64,000 bases of DNA from Streptomyces niger (GTDB lineage Bacteria; Actinomycetota; Actinomycetes; Streptomycetales; Streptomycetaceae). The position numbers and the translations under genes were made by a program. Shown here piece after piece: positions 17,037 to 25,362 of the stretch. The stretch lies in assembly GCF_000718305.1 (NCBI RefSeq), contig NZ_JOFQ01000009.1, forward strand, positions 62,001 through 126,000, written 5' to 3'. Each line of letters starts with the position of its first letter. The stretch's first letter is position 1. Below the pieces are notes generated by a model. It did no database searches, was not told the origin of the DNA, and worked only from the letters and a program-made list of their open reading frames with translations.

Positions 17037-17300
17037 GTGATCGTGTCCGACGCCAACGTCCGCATCCCCGAGAAAGCCAAGGAACGGCTTGCCGCCATCG
17101 CAGCGAGTGAGGGCCTTTCCTTGAGGGCCTACCTCGCTCGCCTCGCCGAGACCATGCTCACCCCGCAGGAGCGGGCGGAGCGCGCCGAGCAGGCCCGCAT
17201 CGCGCTGCAGAAGTGGAACGGCTACAGCCCGACCACGGCGCAAGAGCAGCACCTGGACGATGAGCTGGACCGTCGCCTGGCGCAGGCGGCCGGCCGGTGA
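17037..17300 (+). CDS. Antitoxin-like small protein (ribbon-helix-helix type)
   Basis: The 87-residue protein starts with DANVRIPEKAKERLAAIAAS, a short strand followed by two helices as in ribbon-helix-helix antitoxins, then a charged C-terminal tail (TPQERAERAEQARIALQKWNGYSPT) that would wrap the toxin. The closing Glu/Asp/Arg helix resembles antitoxins of VapB or ParD type. GTG 17037 is 16 bp after the operator dyad. The PIN-like toxin gene starts in its stop codon (GTGA overlap), the usual order for type II systems. Confidence 0.7.
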   Translation: MIVSDANVRIPEKAKERLAAIAASEGLSLRAYLARLAETMLTPQERAERAEQARIALQKWNGYSPTTAQEQHLDDELDRRLAQAAGR

Positions 17301-17677
17301 GTGAAGCGACGCACATCGTCTTCGACGACACGGCCATGGCAGCCGCCGGCCAGGGCAACCTGCTCGCCTCCCGGCTGATCCACCGGGCACACACGGAGCC
17401 GGGCTGGTTCCTGTACGCCCCGGCCTGCGCACTCGTCGAAGCCGACCGTGCCCGGCCGGGCACGGCTGAACATCTCGCCGCGCTGCCGGGCGTCACCGTG
17501 CTCGATCTCGATCTTCCCGCTGCCCTGGCAGTGGCCCGCCAGGACACCTGGGCGGCCGTTCACACCCATTACGCGGCGCAGCCCACCGCCGACCGGCCCG
17601 ACGGAGCGATCGTTGCCACCACCGCCCCCGAGCGGTGGCACGGCCAGCCGGTACGCGTACTGGATCTCACCCCCTGA
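17297..17677 (+). CDS. PIN-like toxin of a type II toxin-antitoxin pair
   Basis: The 126-residue protein looks like a compact PIN-domain RNase. The N-terminal strand HIVFDDTAM supplies an acidic residue, LVEADRAR a second, and DRPDGAIVATTAPE near the C-terminus a third, in the order expected for PIN Mg2+ ligands; the final strand is VRVLDLTP. The middle region is shorter and less typical than VapC, so the fold is inferred. It is translationally coupled to the antitoxin gene and probably held inactive by it. RNA cleavage is the predicted activity. Confidence 0.6.
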   Translation: MSEATHIVFDDTAMAAAGQGNLLASRLIHRAHTEPGWFLYAPACALVEADRARPGTAEHLAALPGVTVLDLDLPAALAVARQDTWAAVHTHYAAQPTADRPDGAIVATTAPERWHGQPVRVLDLTP

Positions 17678-17799
17678 AGGAGGCGGAGACCCGGGGTCGG
17701 CGCGCAGGAAGTCACACCAGCCACTGATCCGCGAAGCTTTGAAAAAAGATGAGGGACGTGGAGCCGCGGCCGTAGCAACACCTTCGAGAAGGCGACGTT

Positions 17800-17953
17800 G
17801 TCGATGAACCGCGCGCCGGCAGTGAGCGGCGGCACGACCTCGAAGCGCGCAGGTTCGATGCGATTCGCGATGCTGCAGGACACCCGTGTGGCGCCGCCCG
17901 CCCCGGCGAGCGAGTAGCCGGCCGCCACGTGCAAACGGACCTCCGTGGTCCCC
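17800..17953 (-). pseudogene. Internal fragment of an unrecognised gene, fused to a truncated methyltransferase
   Basis: On the minus strand, the frame TTEVRLHVAAGYSLAGAGG... through FEVVPPLTAGARFIDNVAFSKV keeps strong third-position G/C bias for about 50 codons. It then dissolves into low-G+C sequence near 17790. It is in a different frame from the methyltransferase that it abuts at about 17955. It has neither a start nor a natural end, so it is a gene fragment of unknown family. Confidence 0.4.
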
Positions 17954-18484
17954 CTGGACATAGACCTTCATCGGGTGCCCGCCGTAGCCCTCAGTTTTCA
18001 ACCGCGATTCATTGCCGACATGGAAGCTGAGCAGCAAGAGCCCACCGGGCCGAAGCACGCGACGGAAATGCGCGAGAACAGAGCTGATCTCGTCGTCAGG
18101 AATGTGGATCAGTGAGTACCAGGCGACCAGGCCACTCACCGAGGCATCGGCCAAGGTGAGGTCCGTCATGGAACCGAGAACGAACCGCACATCGGGGTGA
18201 TCACGACGGGCCACATCGATCATTCCAGGTGACAGATCGATGCCGAACGCGTCCAGGTCCAGCTTCCGCAAGTGGCCTGTGATCCTGCCTGTCCCGCACC
18301 CCACGTCCACGACTGGCCCGTTGTCTTGGGCACGCACCAGGTCGGCAAACAGAGCCAGGACAGCGCGTTCTTCGGGCGTCTCGTCCAAGAGGTGCCGTGT
18401 CAGCTCCGCGTAACTTTCAGCGACGGTGTCATAAGACGTCCGCGTATCTGCCAGCCAGTCAGCCGAGTTCGGTCCGGTCTCCAC
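17954..18484 (-). pseudogene. Class I SAM-dependent methyltransferase, 3' end missing
   Basis: The first 177 or so codons encode a normal class I methyltransferase: VVDVGCGTGRITGHL is motif I, FGIDLSPGMIDVARRDHPDV motif II, LAWYSLIHIPDDE-like motif IV and VLRPGGLLLLSFHVG motif VI. After GGHPMKVYV the family normally adds some 50-60 residues ending in the last two strands. Here the sequence changes abruptly and continues as an unrelated frame, so the enzyme is probably inactive. GTG 18484 is the most plausible start; TTG 18502 is also in frame. Confidence 0.65.
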
Positions 18485-18584
18485 CGACCGCAGGCTACCC
18501 AAGTCATCAAGCGGCGTGACGGATCAGTTCAGAGAACGCGCTCGGACGCATTCCTCGCCGGGTACTCGGTACGGCGCCGACGGG

Positions 18585-18719
18585 TCACTGGACCGCCACA
18601 CATCGCCCGAGCACGAGCCCCGGGGTTGCAGCGGTCGGGAAGAGATCCGCCGTTGCCTGCGCCAGCAGTGACATCGCCACGCCCCACAGCCAGTAGGCGG
18701 CGAGCAGCGTGTGTGAGAC
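18585..18719 (-). pseudogene. Possible membrane-protein tail remnant
   Basis: Directly after the stop codon of the gene at 18722, the minus strand reads SHTLLAAYWLWGVAMSLLAQ and on to VLGRCVAVQ before TGA 18585-18587. It is a credible membrane helix with good codon bias but has no start codon. It may be what is left of a gene once in the same operon. The rest of 18485-18721 shows no gene. Confidence 0.25.
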
Positions 18720-18721
18720 GC

Positions 18722-19417
18722 CTAAGCGGTGTCCCCGTCGTACGCGTTGTCCCACCGATTCATCCGTACGCAGCCGCAGGTGCCCGTCGCGACGATCAGT
18801 GCGGCCAGGCCGGCGACGACCCCTCCGTACGAGCTGGACGGCATCTCGTCCGCCGGGCCGGCCGCTCCCTCGGGGTCGTACAGCACGGTCAGTTCGTCTC
18901 CGGGCCCGACCCGTTCCGCATCACAGCCGTCACCCTCTCCCAGCAGGGGAGAGATCTCCTGGCCGTCGCGGGTGCGCAGGGTGCACTTGTCGCTCTTGCG
19001 GTCCTCGACCTTGGCCACGACGGCCTTGGTCCAACGACCGCGCTCCTGCAGGGCGTGATCGTCGCCGGCCCCGTAGGCGAGGAACGCGATTCCGACTGCG
19101 GCGATGAGGGTGACGGTGAGCTCCCAGGCCACCTTCCGCTTCTTCCGAGGGACGCGGCGGAACCAGAAGACCGGTACCAGGATGAGCGCCAGGGGAATCA
19201 ACAGTGCGGAGACGAGCATGCCCGTGCCGCGCAGGAGGGCCGGCAGGGGTACCACCGGCCCGAGCCACATCCAGGCAACCGATATGCCCACCAACGCACT
19301 GTTGAACACAAGCCAGTGAACGGGGCCGGTACGACGTCGTGGAGGATCCTGCTCGGTCGGCCGTGCCGCTCGGTCGGCTCCTGCCGCAAGCCCGCGCATG
19401 TTCGTGTCCCCCGCCAT
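18722..19417 (-). CDS. DUF3592-like membrane protein of unknown function
   Basis: The 231-residue protein has four predicted membrane helices. There are two near residues 33-85 (HWLVFNSALVGISVAWMWL, then LVSALLIPLALILVPVFWF), one at about 95-115 and one near the C-terminus. Between the third and fourth is a soluble domain of about 75 residues (AVVAKVEDRKSDKCTLRTRDG... ELTVLYDPEG). That domain resembles the extracytoplasmic beta domain of DUF3592 proteins (a conserved VxYdP ending). ATG 19417 is supported by AGAGGAAG. It is transcribed in the same direction as the peptide transporter gene upstream but is separated by 66 bp. Function unknown. Confidence 0.6.
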   Translation of the reverse strand: MAGDTNMRGLAAGADRAARPTEQDPPRRRTGPVHWLVFNSALVGISVAWMWLGPVVPLPALLRGTGMLVSALLIPLALILVPVFWFRRVPRKKRKVAWELTVTLIAAVGIAFLAYGAGDDHALQERGRWTKAVVAKVEDRKSDKCTLRTRDGQEISPLLGEGDGCDAERVGPGDELTVLYDPEGAAGPADEMPSSSYGGVVAGLAALIVATGTCGCVRMNRWDNAYDGDTA

Positions 19418-19483
19418 GTTCTTCCTCTGCGTCGCTGTTCGCCCGTGGACGGCTGAGCGTACGCGGTGGAAGGCCCACCCTGT

Positions 19484-21010
19484 TCAGGCCGGTCCTCGGG
19501 TTGCCGAGACGCGGCGGGTGAGTGCGGGGGACGTGGCCAGGAGGAGGAGGCCGAGGGCCGCGCTCACGCCGCCGATCGCGGCGAAGTACTGCGCGGCGTG
19601 CTGGCGGTCGTAGAGCCGTACGAGCTGGGCGGAGATGCCTTGGGCCGCGGCGTTGGAGGCGAGCCAGAGACCCATCGTGCGGCCGCCGAACGCGGCGGGT
19701 GCGAGGCTGGTCGTCACCGATAGGCCGATGGGGGAGAGCAGGATCTCGCCGACGGTGACGACGGTGAAGCTGGCGAAGAGCCAGAGCGGGTTGCTGGGGC
19801 CGGATTGCAGTGCCGGGTGAATGAGCAGCGCGTACGAGAGTCCGGCCAGTACGAGACCGAGGCCGAACTTCGTGGGGGCGCCGGGCTGCCGCGGGCCGAG
19901 GCGCATCCACAGCGCGGCGGCGAACGGGGTGAGGCAAATCAGCACGAAGGACCCGGTGGACTGGAACCAGGAGGAGGGGATCCGGAAGCCCAGCGCGTCC
20001 AGGTCCGTGCTCTGATCGGCGTACTGGGCCAGCACGCTCGCTCCCTGCTCCTGGATGAGCCAGAAGAACACCGCGGCGACGAAGAGCGGCAGGTAGGCCC
20101 GGACCCCGGCCCGCTCGCGGGCGGTCGTGCGCGGGCTGCGCAGCATGTGCGTGAACAGCACGACCGGCAGGGCGACGGCCAGCACGCTGATGAGGTCGAC
20201 GATCAGGTCGGGGGTGAGCAGGTCGCGCGCGGTGAGGACCGCGATGGCGGCTGTCAGGGCGACGAGGGCCGCCGCCGCTCCCACGACCGGACCCCGGCGC
20301 AGGTCCGCGCGGCGGAGGGGGTTGGCCGGGCGGAGGTCCGCCACGCCGAGATGGCGCCGGCCGCGTACGTAGACCAGCAGGCCCACCGCCATCCCGACGG
20401 CGGCGACGCCGAACCCGAGGTGGTAGTCGTAGCGTTGGCCCAATGTGCCGACCACGAGCGGCGCGAGTACGGCACCGACGCTGATGCCCATGTAGTACAG
20501 GCTGAAGCCGGCGTCCCGGCGGGAGTCGTCCGGGCCGTAGAGGTTCCCCACGGACGTGGAGACGTTGGGCTTGAGCAGGCCCGTGCCGGCGACGATGCAC
20601 ACCATCGACGCGTACAGCGCGGGCGCCCCGGCCGGCACCGCCAGGCACAGGTGGCCGCACATGATCAGCACCCCGCCGTACAGCGTCCCGCGCCACGGGC
20701 CCAGCAGCCGGTCGCTCATCCAGCCGCCCGCGATCGCCGCCAGGTACACGGCCGCGCCGTACACGGCGATCAGCGAGGACGCGGTGGCGCGCGGGATGCC
20801 GAGACCGCCGTCGGCGACCCGCTCGTACATGTAATAGAGCAGGATGGCGCGCATCCCGTAGTACGAGAAGCGCTCCCAGGCCTCGGTGAAGAACAGCACC
20901 GCGAGCCCTTTGGGGTGTCCGAAGAATCCGGTGTCCGGCACGGACCGGCCCCCGGTCCCGTCCGCGGAACCGGGGGACGTCTTCCGTTGTGCCGCACGTG
21001 GATCCGTCAT
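19484..21010 (-). CDS. POT/PTR2-family proton-dependent oligopeptide transporter
   Basis: This 508-residue integral membrane protein has the POT signatures FFTEAWERFSYYGMRAILLYYM (motif ExxERFxYY, residues about 40-60), GGWMSDRLLGPWRGTLYGG, and TGLLKPNVSTSVGNLYGPDD. Some 14 hydrophobic helices can be traced. Such carriers import di- and tripeptides with protons. ATG 21010 has GGAGG upstream. It is divergent from a small DUF2087 gene with a 99-bp shared promoter, which contains a near-dyad of GTCACCCGG and CCGGGGTGAC (21056-21085). The DUF2087 protein may regulate it, but that is speculation. Confidence 0.88.
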   Translation of the reverse strand: MTDPRAAQRKTSPGSADGTGGRSVPDTGFFGHPKGLAVLFFTEAWERFSYYGMRAILLYYMYERVADGGLGIPRATASSLIAVYGAAVYLAAIAGGWMSDRLLGPWRGTLYGGVLIMCGHLCLAVPAGAPALYASMVCIVAGTGLLKPNVSTSVGNLYGPDDSRRDAGFSLYYMGISVGAVLAPLVVGTLGQRYDYHLGFGVAAVGMAVGLLVYVRGRRHLGVADLRPANPLRRADLRRGPVVGAAAALVALTAAIAVLTARDLLTPDLIVDLISVLAVALPVVLFTHMLRSPRTTARERAGVRAYLPLFVAAVFFWLIQEQGASVLAQYADQSTDLDALGFRIPSSWFQSTGSFVLICLTPFAAALWMRLGPRQPGAPTKFGLGLVLAGLSYALLIHPALQSGPSNPLWLFASFTVVTVGEILLSPIGLSVTTSLAPAAFGGRTMGLWLASNAAAQGISAQLVRLYDRQHAAQYFAAIGGVSAALGLLLLATSPALTRRVSATRGPA

Positions 21011-21109
21011 CTCGTCGCGCCTCCGTTCGCCCGGTGGCGTCTCTGGTGCCCGTTCGTCACCCGGATATTGCGTTGCCGGGGTGACATCCCGCGCGAGAGA
21101 GTCCCGGGC

Positions 21110-21400
21110 ATGACCGAGACCACCGAGACCGACGACACGACCGGCAGCGCGCGGGACGTGGCCGCCCTCTTCTCGCACGGGCGCCTCACGGCGATCCCGC
21201 GGAAGACCGCCCGGCGGCGGCAACTGCTGGCGCACCTCGCGGAGACGCTGTTCGAGCCGGGCCGCGACTACACCGAGCGCGAGGTCAACGACGCGCTGCT
21301 GACGGTCCACGAGGACTGCTCGGCGCTGCGCCGGTACTTGGTCACGGACGGCCTGCTGACCCGTACCAGGGACGGCAGCAGTTACCGACGGGCCGGCTGA
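21110..21400 (+). CDS. DUF2087 domain protein
   Basis: The 96-residue protein matches the DUF2087 pattern: LTAIPRKTARRRQLLAHLAETLFEPG, then YTEREVNDALLTVHEDCSALRRYLVTDGLLTRT. DUF2087 is a winged-helix-like domain often attached to ArsR or MerR regulators, so DNA binding is plausible. The start at ATG 21110 is set by the divergent promoter; GAGAGAG is a weak ribosome binding site. Its last 19 bp overlap the convergent EamA gene. Confidence 0.75.
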   Translation: MTETTETDDTTGSARDVAALFSHGRLTAIPRKTARRRQLLAHLAETLFEPGRDYTEREVNDALLTVHEDCSALRRYLVTDGLLTRTRDGSSYRRAG

Positions 21401-22356
21401 CCGGCGGGGGCGGCCGCGGGCGCTGCGGGGGCGGCCGTGCGGCGCCACGGCAACCGGCCCTGCGTCGCGGCGAGGACGGCGCCGCACAGCAGGACCACCG
21501 CGCCCGCCGCCTGCACCGCGCCGAGGGACTCGCCGAGGAACAGCGTGCCGCAAAGGGTGTTGACGACCGGGACGGTGAACATCATCAGCGAGGCCGAGGC
21601 GGGGCCCACCGCGCCCACTCCGCGGTAGTACAGGAGGTTGGCGACGGCGGCGGCGCCCAGCGCGAGGAACGCGACGTTCAGCCAGACGCCCGAGGGCAGT
21701 TCATGCCAGCGCACGTCCGGTACGGCGGGCGCGGCGACGAACCCCAGCAGGACGGCGCCCGCGCAGGTGGCGTACGTCGTGGCGCGCAGCGGGTCGACGC
21801 CGGCGAGCACCCGCGGCCCGGCGAGCGTGTACGCGGCCCAGCACCCCGCGCTGAGCAGGAACAGCGCGTCCCCGGCGAGCCGCGAGGGGCTTCCCTGGGC
21901 GCTGCCGCCGGCCCCCAAGAAGAAGATCACCGCTCCGGTCAGCCCCAGCACCAGCCCCGCGAGCCGCGCCCACGAAGCCCGTTCGCGCTTCGTGACCAGC
22001 AGGAACAGGCTGGTGAGGACCGGGCTCAGCACCGGTATGAGGATGCCCGCGTCGAGCGAGGGCGCGAGCGAAAGCCCCCAGAAGAACGCGCTGTTGTACG
22101 CGAAGACGCCGAGGACGCCCGCCAGCGCCGCGCGCCGGCCCGCACCCCGCGGCGCCCGCGCCGCCTCCCGCCGGTCGCCCAAGAAGTACAGCGCCGCCAA
22201 CAGGGCGAGCGCGGCGCCGCCGAAACGGAGCAACGCGGCGACCTCGTGCGGAAGGTATTCCACCACCGACTTGGAACTGGCGAAGGCGCTGCCCCACAGC
22301 ACCATCGTCACCGACAACATCAGATACGGGCTGTGCACGCCCTTCTTCGCTGGCAT
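21382..22356 (-). CDS. EamA/DMT-superfamily exporter
   Basis: The 324-residue protein has ten membrane helices in two EamA repeats. The first repeat begins LMLSVTMVLWGSAFASSKSVVEYLP and the second GDALFLLSAGCWAAYTLAGPRVL, both with the typical W-G and pro-rich signatures. Members export amino acids, nucleosides or small metabolites. ATG 22356 is the first start near the family N-terminus. It is divergent from an AraC regulator at 22460, which is its likely controller. Its 3' end overlaps the DUF2087 gene by 19 bp, tail to tail. Confidence 0.85.
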   Translation of the reverse strand: MPAKKGVHSPYLMLSVTMVLWGSAFASSKSVVEYLPHEVAALLRFGGAALALLAALYFLGDRREAARAPRGAGRRAALAGVLGVFAYNSAFFWGLSLAPSLDAGILIPVLSPVLTSLFLLVTKRERASWARLAGLVLGLTGAVIFFLGAGGSAQGSPSRLAGDALFLLSAGCWAAYTLAGPRVLAGVDPLRATTYATCAGAVLLGFVAAPAVPDVRWHELPSGVWLNVAFLALGAAAVANLLYYRGVGAVGPASASLMMFTVPVVNTLCGTLFLGESLGAVQAAGAVVLLCGAVLAATQGRLPWRRTAAPAAPAAAPAGQPARR

Positions 22357-22459
22357 GCCCCGACTCTGCCCGCCGGCCCCCGGCCCCGTCTTGAACGCTG
22401 GTGCGCACCCGGCGGTGACCTGTGACCTGGCCGGTCGGCGCCCGCGCGATAATGCGTCC

Positions 22460-23296
22460 ATGGCGACGCAGGGCAGCTGGGTGCGGTACTGGCGGGACGG
22501 CACCCGCCCCGTGGAGGCCATGCACGCGCACTTCCGCGACCACGTCTACCCGCCGCACAGCCACGACACGTACTCCTTCGGCATCACCGACGCCGGCGCG
22601 CAGCGCTTCCGCTGCCGCGGCGGGGCCCACACCAGCGGCGCGGGCATGGTGATGGCGTTCAATCCGGAGGAGGTGCACGACGGGCGGGCCGCGGCGGAGC
22701 TGGGGTACCGGTACCGCATCGTGCACATCGGGCCGTCCGTGGTGAGCGACGTCCTCGCCGACGCCACCGACGGCCGGTCCGGCGCCCTGCCGTTGTTCCC
22801 GCTCCCCGTGCTGACGGACCCGCTGCTCGCGGACGCGCTCGCCCGGCTGCACGCCGCGCTGGCGGGCACCACCGATCCGCTGGTCCGCGACGAGCGCCTG
22901 ACCGCCGCCGTCACCGCGATGACCCGCCGCGGCGCCATCGGGGCCCGGCCCGCCGCGTTCCCCGTCCGGACGCCGACCGACCGGGCGCGGCGCGAGGCGG
23001 CGCGGCGGGCGCGTGCGTTCCTGGACGAGCGGTACCTGGACCCCGTGCCCGCCGAGGAGCTGGCGGCGGCGGCCGGCTGCAGCCGGTTCGCGCTCTACCG
23101 CGCCTTCCGCGCCGAGTACGACCTCGCCCCCAGCGACTACCGGCGCCAACTGCGCCTGCGCCGGGCCCGCTCACTGCTGCGCGCCGGGGTGTCCCCGGCC
23201 GACGCCGCGGCCGCGGCCGGCTTCGCCGACCAGCCGCACTTCACCCGCTGGTTCCAGCGCGTGTACGGGGTGACCCCGGCGGTCTTCCGCGGCTGA
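22460..23296 (+). CDS. AraC-family transcriptional regulator
   Basis: The 278-residue protein has an N-terminal cupin sensor (HFRDHVYPPHSHDTYSFGI, residues about 23-41, with the His cluster of the AraC_binding fold). It also has a C-terminal double helix-turn-helix: VPAEELAAAAGCSRFALYRAF, then PADAAAAAGFADQPHFTRWF, and YGVTPAVFRG at the end. GATAAT at 22448-22453 ends six bases before ATG 22460, so the message is probably leaderless. It is divergent from the EamA exporter and probably activates it when the exported compound accumulates. Confidence 0.85.
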   Translation: MATQGSWVRYWRDGTRPVEAMHAHFRDHVYPPHSHDTYSFGITDAGAQRFRCRGGAHTSGAGMVMAFNPEEVHDGRAAAELGYRYRIVHIGPSVVSDVLADATDGRSGALPLFPLPVLTDPLLADALARLHAALAGTTDPLVRDERLTAAVTAMTRRGAIGARPAAFPVRTPTDRARREAARRARAFLDERYLDPVPAEELAAAAGCSRFALYRAFRAEYDLAPSDYRRQLRLRRARSLLRAGVSPADAAAAAGFADQPHFTRWFQRVYGVTPAVFRG

Positions 23297-23456
23297 TCCC
23301 GGAGTGCGGCGGGGCGCGCCCGGCTTCCCGCGGCCGATCGGGTGACGGTACGCCGAATCGCTGCGGACCGAACCAAGGTCGTTTGCCTGCGGACACATGG
23401 GTAGACGGGGACCGGTGGGAGCTTACGGTATGCACGGCGCGCGAGCTGGCAAACTG

Positions 23457-23485
23457 TGCCCAGTGGGGCAAAACGGCAATAGGAT
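23457..23485 (+). promoter_or_regulatory. Promoter and dyad upstream of the ProP-like transporter
   Basis: TGCCC-AGTG-GGGCA (23457-23470) is a perfect dyad, and TAGGAT (23480-23485) is a possible -10 just downstream. Together they suggest a regulated promoter about 90 bp before the transporter. The remainder of 23297-23571 has no gene. Confidence 0.4.
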
Positions 23486-23571
23486 GACGAAAGCGTGCCA
23501 GTCGTGGCGATCATCCGCGCTCCGGACGGCACCCGCCCATGCCACCCGACCGACGACGAGTACGCGGAGCC

Positions 23572-25188
23572 ATGAAACACGGGCAGAACGAACGATCCAG
23601 GCAAGCGCGCAAGGGAACGCAGTCCGCCGGGTACGGATCGGGCAGCGTACGGACCGAGCGCATGGTGCGCACACTGCTCCGCCGACGCAAGCGCTCGGTG
23701 GACCCCGAGGACGTCACCGTCGTCGACAAACCCCAGGTCAGACGGGCGGTTTCGGCGGCGGCGCTGGGCAACACCATGGAGTGGTTCGACTTTGGTGTCT
23801 ACGCCTATGTCGCCGCCACCCTCGGCAAGGTGTTCTTCCCCTCCAGTTCGCCCGGCGCGCAGGTCATCTCCACCTTCGCCACGTTCGCCGCGGCCTTCCT
23901 GGTGCGACCGCTCGGCGGCCTGGTCTTCGGGCCGCTGGGTGACCGCATCGGCCGGCAGCGGGTGCTCGCCGCCACCATGATCATGATGGCGATCAGTACC
24001 TTCGCGGTGGGCTTCCTGCCGAGCTACGACGCCATCGGCCTGGCAGCGCCGCTACTGCTTCTCCTCTGCCGGCTGGTCCAGGGCTTCTCGACCGGCGGCG
24101 AGTACGCGGGCGCCACGACGTACATCGCGGAGTACTCACCGGACCGCAAGCGCGGCTTCCTCGGCAGCTGGCTCGACTTCGGCACCTTCGTCGGCTACTC
24201 GCTCGGCTCCGGACTCGTCACCGTCCTGACCGCCGTACTGAGCGACGATCAGATGCTCACGTGGGGCTGGCGCATCCCGTTCTACGTCGCCGGGCCGCTG
24301 GGTCTGATCGGCCTCTACATGCGCATGAAGCTGGAGGAGACCCCGGCCTTCCAGGAGGTCGAGGCCAAGCACAAGGAGGCGCAGGACGGCGGCGGGGAGG
24401 TGGACCCGGTCGAGCAGGCCCGGATGTCGGGCAAGGGCCGGCTGAAGGAGCTGTTCACGCACCACTGGGAGGCCATCCTCATCTGCATGGGCCTGGTGCT
24501 GCTCTACAACGTGACCAACTACATGGTCACCTCCTACCTGCCCACCTACATGACCAGCACCCTGGGCGAACCGAGCCTGACCGCCCAGTTGCTCGTCCTC
24601 GGCACGATGGTCCTGGTCGTCCTGACGATCACCACCGTCGGACGGTACTCGGACCGCTTCGGCCGCCGCCCCATGTTCCTGTGGGCGGGCACGGCCATGA
24701 TCGTCCTGGCCATCCCGGCGTTCCTGCTCATCAAGCAGGGCGGCATCCTGTTCCCCGCCATCGGCTGCATCATCCTCGGCCTGCTGCTCGTCTGCTTCGC
24801 GGGCACGAGCGCGTCCACCTTGCCCGCGCTCTTCCCCACGCACCTGCGGTACGGCGGCCTCTCCGTCGCCTTCAACGTCTCGGTCTCGCTCTTCGGCGGT
24901 ACGACTCCGCTGGTGGCCTCGGCGCTGGTGGAGTCCACCGACGACAAGCTGGTGCCCGCGTACTACCTGATGGCGGCGGGCATCATCGGTGTCATCTCGG
25001 CATTCTTCCTGCACGAGACGGCCGGCAAGCCGCTCCGCGGCTCCTCGCACATGGTCGAGGACGAAGCACAGGCCCGCCAGCTGGTCGCGCACAGCCGCGT
25101 CCGCGCGTCCCGCCGCGCCCGTGAGGTGTGGATCGGCCTCCGCCACGGCCGCCTGCCCTGGCACCATGAGCGGAAGGGCGACGAATAG
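23572..25188 (+). CDS. MFS metabolite:H+ symporter, ProP/KgtP-like
   Basis: This protein has 12 membrane helices and the MHS-family signatures: AALGNTMEWFDFGVYAYVAATL after a charged N-terminus, RPLGGLVFGPLGDRIGRQRVL (the MFS loop 2-3 motif), RLVQGFSTGGEYAGATTYIAEY, and a C-terminal GRYSDRFGRRP. Relatives import proline, glycine betaine, alpha-ketoglutarate or shikimate with protons. ATG 23572 (538 residues) has GCGGAG close upstream; ATG 23662 (508 residues) fits the usual homologue length equally well. A stable hairpin follows the gene, so it is probably monocistronic. The osmolyte substrate is inferred from family similarity. Confidence 0.82.
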   Translation: MKHGQNERSRQARKGTQSAGYGSGSVRTERMVRTLLRRRKRSVDPEDVTVVDKPQVRRAVSAAALGNTMEWFDFGVYAYVAATLGKVFFPSSSPGAQVISTFATFAAAFLVRPLGGLVFGPLGDRIGRQRVLAATMIMMAISTFAVGFLPSYDAIGLAAPLLLLLCRLVQGFSTGGEYAGATTYIAEYSPDRKRGFLGSWLDFGTFVGYSLGSGLVTVLTAVLSDDQMLTWGWRIPFYVAGPLGLIGLYMRMKLEETPAFQEVEAKHKEAQDGGGEVDPVEQARMSGKGRLKELFTHHWEAILICMGLVLLYNVTNYMVTSYLPTYMTSTLGEPSLTAQLLVLGTMVLVVLTITTVGRYSDRFGRRPMFLWAGTAMIVLAIPAFLLIKQGGILFPAIGCIILGLLLVCFAGTSASTLPALFPTHLRYGGLSVAFNVSVSLFGGTTPLVASALVESTDDKLVPAYYLMAAGIIGVISAFFLHETAGKPLRGSSHMVEDEAQARQLVAHSRVRASRRAREVWIGLRHGRLPWHHERKGDE

Positions 25189-25210
25189 CCCCATAAGTTC
25201 TCCCACGCCT

Positions 25211-25242
25211 GTGCCCGCCGGTCCTGCCCGACCGGCGGGCAC
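25211..25242 (+). terminator. Hairpin terminator after the ProP-like gene
   Basis: GTGCCCGCCGGTC (25211-25223) pairs perfectly with 25230-25242 around a 6-nt loop, 22 bp after the stop codon. Confidence 0.75.
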
Positions 25243-25362
25243 GGATGTACTTCAGGGCAGAGTGCGTACGGGTGACGCGGCAGGGCGGGGTCGGGGCCCG
25301 GTCCAGGGACTACGGTGACCGGTGGGACCGCGGCGGCCGAACGGCATGTCGCGGTCGAACGC

